Source of the DNA: JACKAQ01 sp020634975 [NCBI: Calditrichia bacterium]
GTDB lineage: Bacteria > Calditrichota > Calditrichia > RBG-13-44-9
Reading direction: 5' to 3'
Assembly: GCA_020634975.1 (NCBI GenBank)
Contig: JACKAQ010000001.1
Coordinates: 2,542,001 to 2,606,000 of the forward strand
Length of the DNA: 64,000 nt
Shown: one piece after another, positions 53,185 through 61,741 of the stretch
How the letters are laid out: every line of letters starts with the position of its first letter
How positions within the stretch are numbered: position 1 is the first letter of the stretch
The notes under the pieces: model-generated
The model's database searches: none
What the model was told of the DNA's origin: nothing
The model's input: the letters and a program-made list of their open reading frames with translations, nothing else
Program-made: the position numbers and the translations under genes

Positions 53185-53512
53185 AACGCATCCGTTTTAA
53201 TCGTTTACCGAAAATTTTATGTTAAATCAGCCGTACTCAGGATGTTCAGTATCGGCGTTTTATCTGGCAATGTTGATCGTTCCGGCAGTATAATGTCATA
53301 AAATTGATGTTGCAAAGTAAAAAAATGCAGTAAAACGGTAATTTTTTCTGCAGCGCCCTAATAGTATCGAATTATTGGGAAACAGTAACCCACAAAAATC
53401 ACGTTATCCGGAACCGTTAATTTTTATGAAAATTGCCGTGAAGTATTGCTGTAAAACAGAAAACCCTGCCGGAAATCGACAGGGTTTGATGAAAAATTGA
53501 TCGCGAAAAATG
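53185..53512. other. Intergenic region, 328 bases
   Basis: It lies between the upstream end of the ParA gene and the downstream end of the symporter gene. It holds the symporter terminator (53460-53486) and, beyond it, AT-rich sequence that probably includes the parA promoter. I see no gene or RNA in it. Confidence 0.6.
53460..53486 (-). terminator. Terminator of the symporter-porin unit
   Basis: AAACCCTG (53460-53467) pairs with CAGGGTTT (53479-53486). On the minus strand TTTTCTGTTTT follows, just after the symporter stop. Confidence 0.75.
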
Positions 53513-54913
53513 TTACAGCGATTCTTGTGAAGATTTTGCGAAAACCGCTTTTTCGGATGTGCTTTGAAAAACAAAAGCGGGAATGAGATAACCCGCAAAA
53601 CTGATCAGCGTACCATAAATATTTACTGCCAGCAGATCCGCATATTTGCCGGTTGTGAAAAACAGCGATTCCGGCACCCAGCCGAGCGCCAGCGCAACGC
53701 CGGCAAAAATTCCCGTCCAGATCGAAAGGTGGTAGGAAATTTTTGGCGCCGGCATTTTCCAGAAAATGAAAATTGGCGCAAGTCCGAGCACCATCGTGCC
53801 GCTAACGGTGGTTGCGGAAATAATTTCCGGGGCAAAAAGCAGCGGAATCAGCCCGCCGATAGCTGTAATTGCCATCACCCAGCGACCGCGGCTCACCGAA
53901 AAATCGACATTCAACCTGTCTTGCACCCAATCCACAACTGCCATTTTGGAAACGGACGAAAATGTGGAATCCAGCGTGGATGCCGCAGAGGTAATCATGA
54001 TAAAATTCATCACCAGCATCATCCCGACGCCCAGCGTTTTGGACACCTCAACCGCCGCCTGACCGGAAACGCCGATAAATTTGCCGTAAATCCCCACAAA
54101 ACTAAACAGCGTGATGCACAAAAATCCGATGACCGTTGCGGCGATAAAGCTTTTCAGCGTGGTTTTTTCGTCGGAAATAAAACCGCGATCGGTCAGCACC
54201 GGATCGTGAAACGGATAGCTGAACACCTGAATCATCGCCACAAAAAAGAGGTTGAGTCCGGTTGCCATCGTCCATTCGCCGGAAGTGACAAACGACGAAA
54301 CATCGCCTTTTGCGGGCAAGATGACACTCAAGATTACAAACAGCAACACACCGAATAACGCCATTTGAATCATATCCGTGATCAGCGAGCTGCGCAATCC
54401 GCCTTTCAGCGAATACGCCAGCGTGAGTCCGGTGAACACCAGCACCGCCGCGATGTATTGCCCGGAGCCGGTTTCGCCAAAATAAGTGCCGATCACCGCT
54501 GCGTTCGACCACACTTCGTTGAGCAGCCGGATGCTGATCACCAGCGAAAACAACGCCATCGCGCCGCGCCCGAATTTGCTCTGCAAAAAATGGTGCAGGC
54601 TTTTGAAACCGCCGTTTTTGCGCATTTGATAAATGATCACGCCGGCAACCAGAAATGAAAAATAATACATAGCATACGCCAGCCCGCCAACGATGCCAAA
54701 GCTCAGCCCCAAATTCGCAGCGTTGGTGATGGATTTGGCGAACAGCCAACTGATTACCAAACTGGATGTGAGCATCCAGAATCCCGGCTGCGCGTCTTTC
54801 GCGGAGAGCCCGGAAAAAAAATTCGATTTATTTTTCGCCAGTGGCGAAATGAGGTATAAAATGACGGACGAACCGATCACCAGAATCCATTGCCAGATTA
54901 AAATATCAGCCAT
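53513..54913 (-). CDS. Sodium:solute symporter (SSS family)
   Basis: The 466-residue product has about 12 to 14 membrane segments and SSS motifs (SLKGGLRSSLITDMIQM; the later SAASTLDSTFSSVSK region). SSS proteins use sodium to import sugars, amino acids or organic acids; the substrate cannot be told. It starts ten bases after the porin gene, so the pair forms an uptake route across both membranes. Confidence 0.85.
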   Translation of the reverse strand: MADILIWQWILVIGSSVILYLISPLAKNKSNFFSGLSAKDAQPGFWMLTSSLVISWLFAKSITNAANLGLSFGIVGGLAYAMYYFSFLVAGVIIYQMRKNGGFKSLHHFLQSKFGRGAMALFSLVISIRLLNEVWSNAAVIGTYFGETGSGQYIAAVLVFTGLTLAYSLKGGLRSSLITDMIQMALFGVLLFVILSVILPAKGDVSSFVTSGEWTMATGLNLFFVAMIQVFSYPFHDPVLTDRGFISDEKTTLKSFIAATVIGFLCITLFSFVGIYGKFIGVSGQAAVEVSKTLGVGMMLVMNFIMITSAASTLDSTFSSVSKMAVVDWVQDRLNVDFSVSRGRWVMAITAIGGLIPLLFAPEIISATTVSGTMVLGLAPIFIFWKMPAPKISYHLSIWTGIFAGVALALGWVPESLFFTTGKYADLLAVNIYGTLISFAGYLIPAFVFQSTSEKAVFAKSSQESL

Positions 54914-54923
54914 TTTGTTTTCC

Positions 54924-56060
54924 TTAAAATTTGAGTTGCAGCATCGTCAAGATTTCGAACGCGTTGTCTTTTCCGCTGAACCGCGATTCGCTGAACGGCG
55001 TGACCGCATCGGCCATTTCGTAAATCAGGTTTACCTGCAGCCGCATGATGCCATCTTTGTAAAAATTATTGCCGAGCAGCAGCGAGGTCAGCTTTTCCGG
55101 ACCGGAAAGACTTTCGTGCAGGTTCGCGTATTGCGCAGTTTCCACTCGCCCGATCAGCTGAAATCCGTCGGTTGTGTTGCCGTTCAGAAAATAACCGCCT
55201 TCCGCATATCCGCCGATGAATGATTCGATCTGCTGCGTCGGAGATAATTCGTCGTCAAATTGATAGCGAAAAACCTCGCTCCGTAGCAGAAAGGGGTGGT
55301 TGTTGAATTCGACATCTGCCAGAAATCCGAGCCGTTTGCCGCCGACCGCCGCACTGTTGAACGGTGTGAATGTGTGATCGACGAGGCTGATCACCTGCGG
55401 CGATTCGTCATCGTAATTCGCGCTCGCGCCGATGTGCAATTTACTGCTCAAATGATGCACCAATCGCGCCTGTAAATCCTTGAAATTATTGTCTTCCCGA
55501 ACGTTTTGCGATGCCTTTCCGTTGCCGTTGGTGGCGCTCAAGTAGTACTCCCATTTCCCGGATTTGGCGAACAGCATCACGCCATATTGGGTGTCCAGTC
55601 CCGGCAGCAGGAAGACGCTGTTCAGCCCGCTGTATCGCTCGACGGTGGTCAGGCTTCGCGATGAACGATTGTTTTCCGGCGAAAACGGGGTGATAAATTT
55701 CCCTACGCGAATGGTGTGGTTGCCCGCATATTTGATGTCGAACTGCGCCAGAACCATCTCCGTTCGGCTGCCGCGTGCGTCCAGCTCGAAGAATATCTGG
55801 TAGCGATTTTTGTAATCGAAAATAAAATCCAGCCGGGCGCGGCGCACAAAAAACTCGTTGCTGATTGCGTCGTTTTCGGTTGCGGTGTGCAGCGTTTGGT
55901 TACTCTGGATGTAGCCGAGCAGGCGCAATTTCCACATGTCTTCATCGGAAAACAGCGCAACGCCGCCGCCGGGTTTGTATGCCAGTTGTTGCGCAAAAAC
56001 CGGCAGCGAAATCAGCGTGAGCAGCAACAGATGCCACAATTTTTTTTGAAACGAATGCAT
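54924..56060 (-). CDS. OprO/OprP-like porin
   Basis: The 378-residue product has a signal peptide (LWHLLLLTLISLPVFA) and a barrel rich in alternating aromatic residues, with RRARLDFIFDYKNRYQIFFE, GKFITPFSPEN and an end in LQLKF. The OprO/P family forms phosphate- or polyphosphate-selective trimers, but many homologues are general porins. It is the upstream partner of the symporter. Confidence 0.75.
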   Translation of the reverse strand: MHSFQKKLWHLLLLTLISLPVFAQQLAYKPGGGVALFSDEDMWKLRLLGYIQSNQTLHTATENDAISNEFFVRRARLDFIFDYKNRYQIFFELDARGSRTEMVLAQFDIKYAGNHTIRVGKFITPFSPENNRSSRSLTTVERYSGLNSVFLLPGLDTQYGVMLFAKSGKWEYYLSATNGNGKASQNVREDNNFKDLQARLVHHLSSKLHIGASANYDDESPQVISLVDHTFTPFNSAAVGGKRLGFLADVEFNNHPFLLRSEVFRYQFDDELSPTQQIESFIGGYAEGGYFLNGNTTDGFQLIGRVETAQYANLHESLSGPEKLTSLLLGNNFYKDGIMRLQVNLIYEMADAVTPFSESRFSGKDNAFEILTMLQLKF

Positions 56061-56088
56061 CGGGTTTCCTTTAATAATTAAATGTTAA

Positions 56089-56116
56089 GTAGAGGCAATT
56101 CATGAATTGCCTCTAC
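56089..56116. repeat. Perfect 28-bp palindrome
   Basis: The 14-base half GTAGAGGCAATTCA is followed at once by its exact reverse complement. It lies between the porin start and the metallophosphoesterase stop on the minus strand. Such palindromes are often dispersed genomic repeats and can act as terminators. Confidence 0.8.
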
Positions 56117-56138
56117 CATCTGCGGCAAAAAAATTTTC

Positions 56139-56939
56139 TCAAAACTTGCCGCGAATGCGTTCTTTGGCAGGCAAAATTTCCAGACAGGTTGTCCACCATC
56201 CGGTGAGCACGGTTTCCACAAATTCCTCCGGTAATTTTTCGGCGCGCATTTCTGCAGCCAGTTGCCGGAAGTCGTATTCGATGGGAATGTGGGTGAATTC
56301 CGGCGTGTCGCTGACTTCCAGAATGGTGTAGCCGACCTGCGTTTTTCCGTTGTTTTCGGGGCGTCCGATCACGCCGACGTTGGCAAAATATTTATCGCCG
56401 GGCAATGGTCGCTGCCAGTGAATGCCCGTGTGTGTCGCGCAGATGATGTCCGCGCTGTAATCTCGGCAGAGTTTTTCCAGAAAATGGGTTGGCGTGGTGG
56501 ATTCCCACAAAAATTCATTCATTTTTCGCGGCGAACCGTGACAGAGCAGCACGTTGTATTTGCCCATCGTGAAACGGATTTCCGGCGGCAGATTTTTCAT
56601 CCAGCGTTTGTGTTCCGCAGCCGTATTTTCGAAGGTGTAATCGTAACTGAGTTTCGCAAAATAATTGTCGCGCGGATCGGTGTAGCCGCATTGGCAATCC
56701 TGCAAATCGTTGCCGATGGAGTTATCGTAATTGCCCTGCACCACCTGAATGTCGTTTTCGCGCAGTATTTCGCAGGTGCGGTTCGGGTGCGGGCCAAACG
56801 CGCCCAAATCACCGAGGCAGAAAATAGCATCCACCTCGCGTTTTTTGGCATCCGCCAGCGATTCCTGCAGCGCCAGATAATTGCTGTACACCCCACCGAT
56901 CAGGGCTATCTTTTTGTAATTGTTCATTTTATTGCTCAT
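56139..56939 (-). CDS. Metallophosphoesterase-fold protein lacking the first metal motif
   Basis: The 266-residue product is a calcineurin-type phosphoesterase. Later motifs are present: GDLGAFGP, GNYDNSI, CHGSP and THTGIH. The first motif, which should read DxH, is instead GGVYSN, so Asp is Gly and His is Tyr. That would remove two metal ligands. I believe a GGVYSN-type subgroup exists in other bacteria, so the change may be old and functional rather than decay. ATG 56939 is one of three close starts (56960, 56939, 56927). It sits near a radical SAM and a FAD enzyme on the same strand. Confidence 0.75.
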   Translation of the reverse strand: MSNKMNNYKKIALIGGVYSNYLALQESLADAKKREVDAIFCLGDLGAFGPHPNRTCEILRENDIQVVQGNYDNSIGNDLQDCQCGYTDPRDNYFAKLSYDYTFENTAAEHKRWMKNLPPEIRFTMGKYNVLLCHGSPRKMNEFLWESTTPTHFLEKLCRDYSADIICATHTGIHWQRPLPGDKYFANVGVIGRPENNGKTQVGYTILEVSDTPEFTHIPIEYDFRQLAAEMRAEKLPEEFVETVLTGWWTTCLEILPAKERIRGKF

Positions 56940-56940
56940 T

Positions 56941-56978
56941 TTTTTGCCGCGATGGCGCAAAGAACGCCAAGTTTTTTT
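56941..56978. repeat. Dispersed-repeat-like fragment
   Basis: The sequence GCCGCGATGGCGCAAAGAAC and its surroundings resemble a repeat family (ttgccgcaaaggcgcaaag) that I recall from many genomes. It lies upstream of the metallophosphoesterase and looks like a fragment of one copy. Confidence 0.4.
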
Positions 56979-57090
56979 ATTGCAAAAATTCCTGTAAAAT
57001 CATGCGTTTAATCCCGTTTTTAAGCAATGGTGTGACAGTGCACCTCAATTGCACATCCAAAAATCTGCCGGGTTATTTTATTTAAATTCA

Positions 57091-57120
57091 TCTCTGCGAT
57101 CCCCCGTGTCTCCGTGGCTG
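57091..57120. repeat. Dispersed-repeat-like fragment, related to the 58.1-kb element
   Basis: TCTCTGCGATCCCCCGTGTC and the following TCCGTGGCTG match the right arm of the hairpin at 58101-58130 at about two thirds of positions. It lies just before the radical SAM gene end. Confidence 0.45.
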
Positions 57121-57128
57121 AATTATTG

Positions 57129-58040
57129 TTACACTTCAGTTTTGCCGGAAGTGCTGAAATTTGAACAGATGGCGCCGTAGAGATAGCAAGTGTAACATGC
57201 CGAATCTTTCAGTTTGTAGCTTTTGCTCGCCACTTTGAGCGTGTCGCCCATGTATGCGGTGGGTGATTCCAGCAAAATCGGGCAAACCACAACGCCGCGA
57301 TTTGTCGCAACGCGGCTGTTGCTGCAAATGAGCTGGCTGCAATCGTAGCCGTCCAGCATTTCTTCGGTGACGCGCTCGTATTCGCCGTAGCCGTGGGTGC
57401 GTTCGGCTTCCGCACCGATTTTCAGCGATGGCAAAATTTTGATGCGCGGTCGCAGATAACCGTGCGCTTTCAACGTTGCGAGAAAGCCCTGCATCACTGT
57501 TTCGTCCTCGCGATCGTCCCAGGTTTTGGTAACGGTGATGATGGGCAGAAATCCGTGATCGTAAAGCAGCTTTACGCCGGCCATCGCTTTTTTGAACACA
57601 CCTTCGCCGCGAATCGCGTCGTTCATTTCTTCTGTGTAACCATCGATGCTGACTCGCAATTCCAGTGAATACATGCTGTTAGCTTCGATTTTCTGCAATC
57701 GTTTCGCGCGTTTTTCGGTGATGAGCATGCCGTTGGAAAGCACGGTCGCGGGACCGTAAGTGAGGGTCAGTTCCAGAATTTCCGGCAGCTCTTTGTTGAT
57801 GAATGGCTCGCCGCCGGTGAAATAATATTCTTTCACGCCCATTTCAACGGACTCATCGAGATAGCGTTTCACCTGTTCCAGCGACATGATTTCGTAACTG
57901 TGATTGGTCGGGCTGCAACTGATGAAGCAATGATTGCAGGCAATATTGCATAGCGTGCCGCTGACCTGAAACCAGAGGTTGTCCAGCGCATCGAGGTGTA
58001 AATCCGGGTGCTTAATTTCCGTTTGGGTAATCGTTGCCAT
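57129..58040 (-). CDS. Radical SAM protein with C-terminal Cys-rich (SPASM/twitch-like) region
   Basis: The 303-residue product has CNIACNHC at 31-38 (CX3CX2C), the [4Fe-4S] site for SAM cleavage, followed by YYFTGGEPF (the GGEP motif), and a C-terminal Cys-rich part (CSNSR; VVCPILL; CYTCYLYGAICS) that suggests an auxiliary cluster, as in SPASM or twitch domains. Peptide or small-molecule modification is likely, but the substrate is unknown. ATG 58040 has AAGGAAA upstream; the frame open to 58202 runs through the repeat at 58.1 kb and is rejected. Confidence 0.8.
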   Translation of the reverse strand: MATITQTEIKHPDLHLDALDNLWFQVSGTLCNIACNHCFISCSPTNHSYEIMSLEQVKRYLDESVEMGVKEYYFTGGEPFINKELPEILELTLTYGPATVLSNGMLITEKRAKRLQKIEANSMYSLELRVSIDGYTEEMNDAIRGEGVFKKAMAGVKLLYDHGFLPIITVTKTWDDREDETVMQGFLATLKAHGYLRPRIKILPSLKIGAEAERTHGYGEYERVTEEMLDGYDCSQLICSNSRVATNRGVVVCPILLESPTAYMGDTLKVASKSYKLKDSACYTCYLYGAICSNFSTSGKTEV

Positions 58041-58055
58041 TTTTTTCCTTTTTAT

Positions 58056-58130
58056 TTGCCACAGAGGCTCAGAGGTGCACAGAGATATTTTAAAAGAAAA
58101 TCTCTGTGTTGCTCCGTGCCTCTGTGGCAA
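58056..58130. repeat. Imperfect inverted repeat, dispersed-repeat type
   Basis: TTGCCACAGAGGC (58056-58068) pairs with GCCTCTGTGGCAA (58118-58130), with further complementary stretches inside (CACAGAGAT...ATCTCTGTG). The CCACAGAGGC(A)CAGAG-type repeat occurs in many bacteria. It separates the radical SAM gene from the FAD oxidoreductase gene. Confidence 0.75.
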
Positions 58131-58134
58131 TGTC

Positions 58135-59394
58135 TTATTTTTTATACAAATCCAGCGTGGCGTCGCCGGTGATGAGCGTGAAAATATCGCGAATTTGCTC
58201 ATGTCCGACGCGCATCAGAAAGTTGGAATTTCGCCCGTAACTTTTCATCCCGATGATGAAAAAATTTGGTTCGGGATTGACCAGCACATCCGCGCCTTTG
58301 CCGGTTTGGGTGAGGCAATCCGCATCCGAAGATTCCGCCAGCAACGCCGCAGAAAGCTTCATCGGTGCGCGAGAGGCGTAACATTCGTGCACCTGCAATT
58401 CGCGATAAATGGAATTGTCCGGGCTGTAGCCAACATTCGCAATAATGTTGTCTACGCGCAATTGTTCGTCGCCGTCTGGTGTGTTCACAACGATGATGTA
58501 ACCGTCGTCATCCGGTTCGATCATCACCACAGCAGCGCTTTTTTGCCAGTGCACCTGCGGATGTTTCGCCAGGCGATTGGCATCTTTGGCGACCTGCAAT
58601 CGTCCCGGCAGCGGATCGTCTGCGATCTCCCGAATCGGTGATTCCGCATTGTCGCGCGTCAGCCAAACCAGCCGGGTTTTCGGCGATTGTTTCAGCAGCG
58701 GTTCGAACTGCTGAACGGTGGTTGCTGCGCTCTGTCCGCTGCCGACCAGCAATGTGGTTTTACCGATAAAATCGGCCGCGTTAACATCATCAAATTCGAT
58801 CAAATGATAATCGATTTCGTCGCGCAGCGCACGTTCGCCGAGCGCCGGAATGCCGCCATCGCCGAGCCAGTTGGGATTGCCGTACGTGCCCGAAGTGTCG
58901 ATGACGATATCCGCTTCAAATTGCTGCTCGAAAAAGAATTCGTTCAAATCTACATCGCCGTATTCGGTGATTTCCGGATCGCTTTCGTGTGCGTTTGCAA
59001 CAATGCGAAAGGGATAATTGCTGCGTTCGCCCGTGCCGATGTGATCGTCTTTCAGCGTGTGTTTGCGGCTGATGTCCGTTACTTCACAATTTTCAACGAT
59101 ATGATCCGCGAGCAAATCCGCCAAAGGATGCAAATATTTTTCGATAAACTCATCACCGGTCAAATAGGCATCATCTTTTGGCAGAGAGACACCTTTTTCG
59201 GCGAGCAGCCGTTTCGCTAACGGCGTGTGGTTCATCGAGAACGGCGAAAACAGACGCACAAATCCCCATTCCGCCACGTTTGCCGCAACTTCATTTTTTT
59301 CGAGGACGGTGACCTCAAAACCCAGATGTTTGGCATACAACGCAGTTTCCAAACCGATCGGTCCTGCACCGATAACCACAATTCGCTTCGACAT
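58135..59394 (-). CDS. FAD-dependent oxidoreductase (pyridine-nucleotide type)
   Basis: The 419-residue product has the FAD-binding GAGPIGLE near the start and a second dinucleotide site (LLVGSGQSAATTV) in the middle, as in flavin monooxygenases and lysine/ornithine N-monooxygenase relatives. FSPFSMNHTPL after the first site is characteristic. It is cytoplasmic and probably oxidises a small substrate with NAD(P)H. ATG 59394 has GGAGCATTTTT upstream. It lies upstream of the radical SAM gene on the same strand, separated by the hairpin repeat, so cotranscription is possible but not certain. Confidence 0.8.
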   Translation of the reverse strand: MSKRIVVIGAGPIGLETALYAKHLGFEVTVLEKNEVAANVAEWGFVRLFSPFSMNHTPLAKRLLAEKGVSLPKDDAYLTGDEFIEKYLHPLADLLADHIVENCEVTDISRKHTLKDDHIGTGERSNYPFRIVANAHESDPEITEYGDVDLNEFFFEQQFEADIVIDTSGTYGNPNWLGDGGIPALGERALRDEIDYHLIEFDDVNAADFIGKTTLLVGSGQSAATTVQQFEPLLKQSPKTRLVWLTRDNAESPIREIADDPLPGRLQVAKDANRLAKHPQVHWQKSAAVVMIEPDDDGYIIVVNTPDGDEQLRVDNIIANVGYSPDNSIYRELQVHECYASRAPMKLSAALLAESSDADCLTQTGKGADVLVNPEPNFFIIGMKSYGRNSNFLMRVGHEQIRDIFTLITGDATLDLYKK

Positions 59395-59512
59395 AAAAAT
59401 GCTCCTGTTGTGCGCAGATGGATGCAATTCGCCCGTATCCGTTAAAAACGGCAGCGAGAAATATCATCTGCAAATAATTGTTTATTTTTGATTTATATAG
59501 CGATGTGCAATG

Positions 59513-60304
59513 TCATGCAGGTGGCGGCAGTTGCCACTTCCACCGACTGAATTGCCGGTGGCGAATAACTGGCGGGATGAACATTTGGCGAAATCCCGTT
59601 TGCAACAGGAGGTGCCGTAAATAACGGATCAGCCAGCGATTGGCGGTTTGCGTCTGGCAAAGCCAGTTGAATAAATCGCGGTAGCTGTCGATGTCTTTCA
59701 GCGTTGGCAGGATTGCCAGCGAGCGGTGCAATTGCCCGATATTTGCCGAAATCTGGTCGGAAACCTGTGCGCCGCACCACTGCACATTTTTGAACAAAAG
59801 GGCATCAAACCGGCGCAAACCGAGCAGGTAAAAACCACCATCTTTGGCGGGACCGAGCACGGTTTCCTGCGTTTCCAATTCGGTAAATGTGTGGGTGAGA
59901 ATTTCCGGCGTCAGATCGAGACAATCGTTTCCGATAATCGCAACCTGATCGTAACCAATTGAAAATGTTTCGTTTAGCGCATGCTGTATCTTCTCGCCGA
60001 ACGAATTCCCGCGATGGTGGATAAAGTGAACCGGCGGCAACTCCGGAAAAACTTCCGCTGCGCGATGGATATTTTTCTGATCACCAGCATCCGAAACAAA
60101 CACCAACTCAAATGGCATCTGCGATTGGGCAGCACGGGCAATATTCAGCAAATGGCGCAAAAATGCCCGGTAAATCAACCGCGATTTTTCAACGGATTGA
60201 TCGAGCTGTTTGCGGCGCGCTTCTTTCGCCGGATCGCTGGTGAAAACAATCAGCGCCCGTCGCGGCGATTTGCTGTATGTATTACGAATTGCCAAAATGC
60301 CCAA
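59513..60304 (-). CDS. TIGR04282/DUF2064-type glycosyltransferase
   Basis: The 263-residue product has LIVFTSDPA at the start, then AIIGNDCLDLTPEIL (a GxDxPxL-like motif) and LGPAKDGGFYLLGL. These are marks of the DUF2064 group, a small GT-A-like family found next to DPM1-type GT2 enzymes and arsenosugar genes. The start is a TTG at 60304, or TTG 60295; neither has an ideal ribosome site. It lies 87 bases downstream of the GT2 gene on the same strand. Confidence 0.7.
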   Translation of the reverse strand: MGILAIRNTYSKSPRRALIVFTSDPAKEARRKQLDQSVEKSRLIYRAFLRHLLNIARAAQSQMPFELVFVSDAGDQKNIHRAAEVFPELPPVHFIHHRGNSFGEKIQHALNETFSIGYDQVAIIGNDCLDLTPEILTHTFTELETQETVLGPAKDGGFYLLGLRRFDALLFKNVQWCGAQVSDQISANIGQLHRSLAILPTLKDIDSYRDLFNWLCQTQTANRWLIRYLRHLLLQTGFRQMFIPPVIRHRQFSRWKWQLPPPA

Positions 60305-60391
60305 TACCTTTTTTTACATTTACAGACAGAGATATTTTACCGAAAAGCGATCACCACGGTATCCCGTAAAGTTCACAAATCGTTAACAAAT

Positions 60392-61123
60392 TTACGGAGC
60401 AGCCTGCGATTCAGATTTCCCGTTGCCAAAATACCACTCAATTGCCGATAAAAAAATCACTGACAAAATTTTGATACCTGCGCCAAAAATCCCGCGAATA
60501 TTGCCGGAAACTTTCGATTTTCCGCCGCCGCGTTTGCGATATTTTACCGGAATTTCCAGTTCGCGAACGCCGCGCTGCGCCGCTTTGATTTGCATTTCGA
60601 CCGTCCAGCCGTAGTTGCGGTCGCGCATGTTCAGCTTTGCCAGCGCGTCACGCCGGATGGCGCGGAACGGACCGAGATCGGTGTAATTCACGCCCCAAAA
60701 CCAGCGGATCAGCCGGCAGGAGAGCCAGTTGCCGAACATCGCCTGCGGTGTGAGCGCGCCGGGCAGCGCATTTTCCACCCGCGAACCGATGACCATTTCC
60801 GCGTGGTTTTCGATGATCGGGTCGACGAGATTCACCAATTCTTCGGGAAAATCGCTGTAATCGCCATCGAGAAACACCACGATATCGCATTGCGGATTGA
60901 GCGCGGCAATGCCGGTAAGGCAGGCGGCGCCGTATCCGCGCTCCGGCTCAAAAAGCACGCGCGCGCCCTGCGCCTCGGCAATCGCCACGGTTTGGTCGGT
61001 GGAACCGTTGTCCACCACCAGCACTTCGTCCACAAATTTCGGGATTTCCGCAATTACCTTTCCGATGGTCGCTTCTTCGTTAATCGCCGGAATAATGACG
61101 GATATGTTGATGTTGTTTCGCAT
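60392..61123 (-). CDS. Glycosyltransferase family 2 (DPM1-like)
   Basis: The 243-residue product has ISVIIPAINEEATIGKVI, VVDNGSTDQTV and the metal motif FLDGDYSDFPEEL, with TDLGPFRAIRRDAL and the later QIKAAQRG. It resembles polyprenyl-phosphate or dolichyl-phosphate-type sugar transferases (DPM1 group). A hydrophobic C-terminus (GIFGAGIKILSVIFLSAI) may anchor it. Its ATG at 61123 is 77 bases from a divergent toxin-antitoxin unit. Confidence 0.8.
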   Translation of the reverse strand: MRNNINISVIIPAINEEATIGKVIAEIPKFVDEVLVVDNGSTDQTVAIAEAQGARVLFEPERGYGAACLTGIAALNPQCDIVVFLDGDYSDFPEELVNLVDPIIENHAEMVIGSRVENALPGALTPQAMFGNWLSCRLIRWFWGVNYTDLGPFRAIRRDALAKLNMRDRNYGWTVEMQIKAAQRGVRELEIPVKYRKRGGGKSKVSGNIRGIFGAGIKILSVIFLSAIEWYFGNGKSESQAAP

Positions 61124-61199
61124 GATTTTTTATTCGGCTGAAAAATTCATTGTAAATTCCTGTTTCTCAATTTACTTTCTAAAAAAACGGGGAATCGAA

Positions 61200-61403
61200 A
61201 TGGACGTCTTGAGTAAAAAATATATTGTTGATGAAAATAACAAAAAAGTCGCTGTCCAACTGGATATTCGGACATTTGAAAAAATTGAAGAAATCATGGA
61301 AAACTACGCACTTTATCACCTGATGGTTGATACTGAACCGGATGAAAAGCTGGAAGTAGCCGACGCCAAAGCCTATTATGCCACACTGGAAAAATCGAAG
61401 TGA
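61200..61403 (+). CDS. RelB-like antitoxin
   Basis: The 67-residue product starts MDVLSKKYIVDENNKKVAVQ and has an acidic C-terminus, as common for type II antitoxins that open with a beta strand. The stop TGA shares its A with the ATG of the next, RelE-like gene (TGATG), so translation is coupled. ATG 61200 was chosen; the open frame extends to 60897 but overlaps the opposite-strand GT2 gene. Confidence 0.65.
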   Translation: MDVLSKKYIVDENNKKVAVQLDIRTFEKIEEIMENYALYHLMVDTEPDEKLEVADAKAYYATLEKSK

Positions 61404-61666
61404 TGATTTTTTATCGCAAAAAATTTTTGAAAGATTTGTCCAAAATCCCCGAAAAATACCGCACCCGCATCGAACAATTTGTATTTGAAGAAATTCATCA
61501 AATCCCCTCGATAGCTGAGCACCGGAAAATAGAGAAAATGAGTGGTTATCCCGATTATTTCAAAATTCGCTTTGGCGAATACCGTGTTGGTTTACAAATC
61601 AATGAAGATGAATTGACGTTTGAACGGGTTCTCCATCGAAAAGAAATCTATAAATATTTCCCGTAA
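61403..61666 (+). CDS. RelE/ParE-family toxin
   Basis: The 87-residue product has FYRKKFLKDLSKIPEKYR at the start, then YFKIRFGEYRVGLQI and FERVLHRKEIYKYF, which is the RelE/HigB-type fold pattern with a C-terminal basic-aromatic end. RelE toxins cut mRNA on the ribosome. It is paired with the antitoxin upstream. The pair lies in opposite orientation inside a run of glycosyltransferase genes, which suggests recent insertion. Confidence 0.75.
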   Translation: MIFYRKKFLKDLSKIPEKYRTRIEQFVFEEIHQIPSIAEHRKIEKMSGYPDYFKIRFGEYRVGLQINEDELTFERVLHRKEIYKYFP

Positions 61667-61741
61667 ATCTATTTTTTTTAGAGATTTATGTCCGCTAAAA
61701 TTATGTCTGATGACGTGAATTTTATTCATCCGCCATCCGAA

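Noticed and set aside
53234-53244. An 11-base match (TACTCAGGATG) to REP-like unit C in the gap before parA.
   Set aside because: Only one flank agrees and no hairpin is present, so chance is likely; it could be a remnant if the repeat proves widespread.
53564-54358. A 264-codon plus-strand frame over the symporter gene.
   Set aside because: It is Asn/His/Arg-rich and hydrophilic, the usual mirror of a membrane protein gene.
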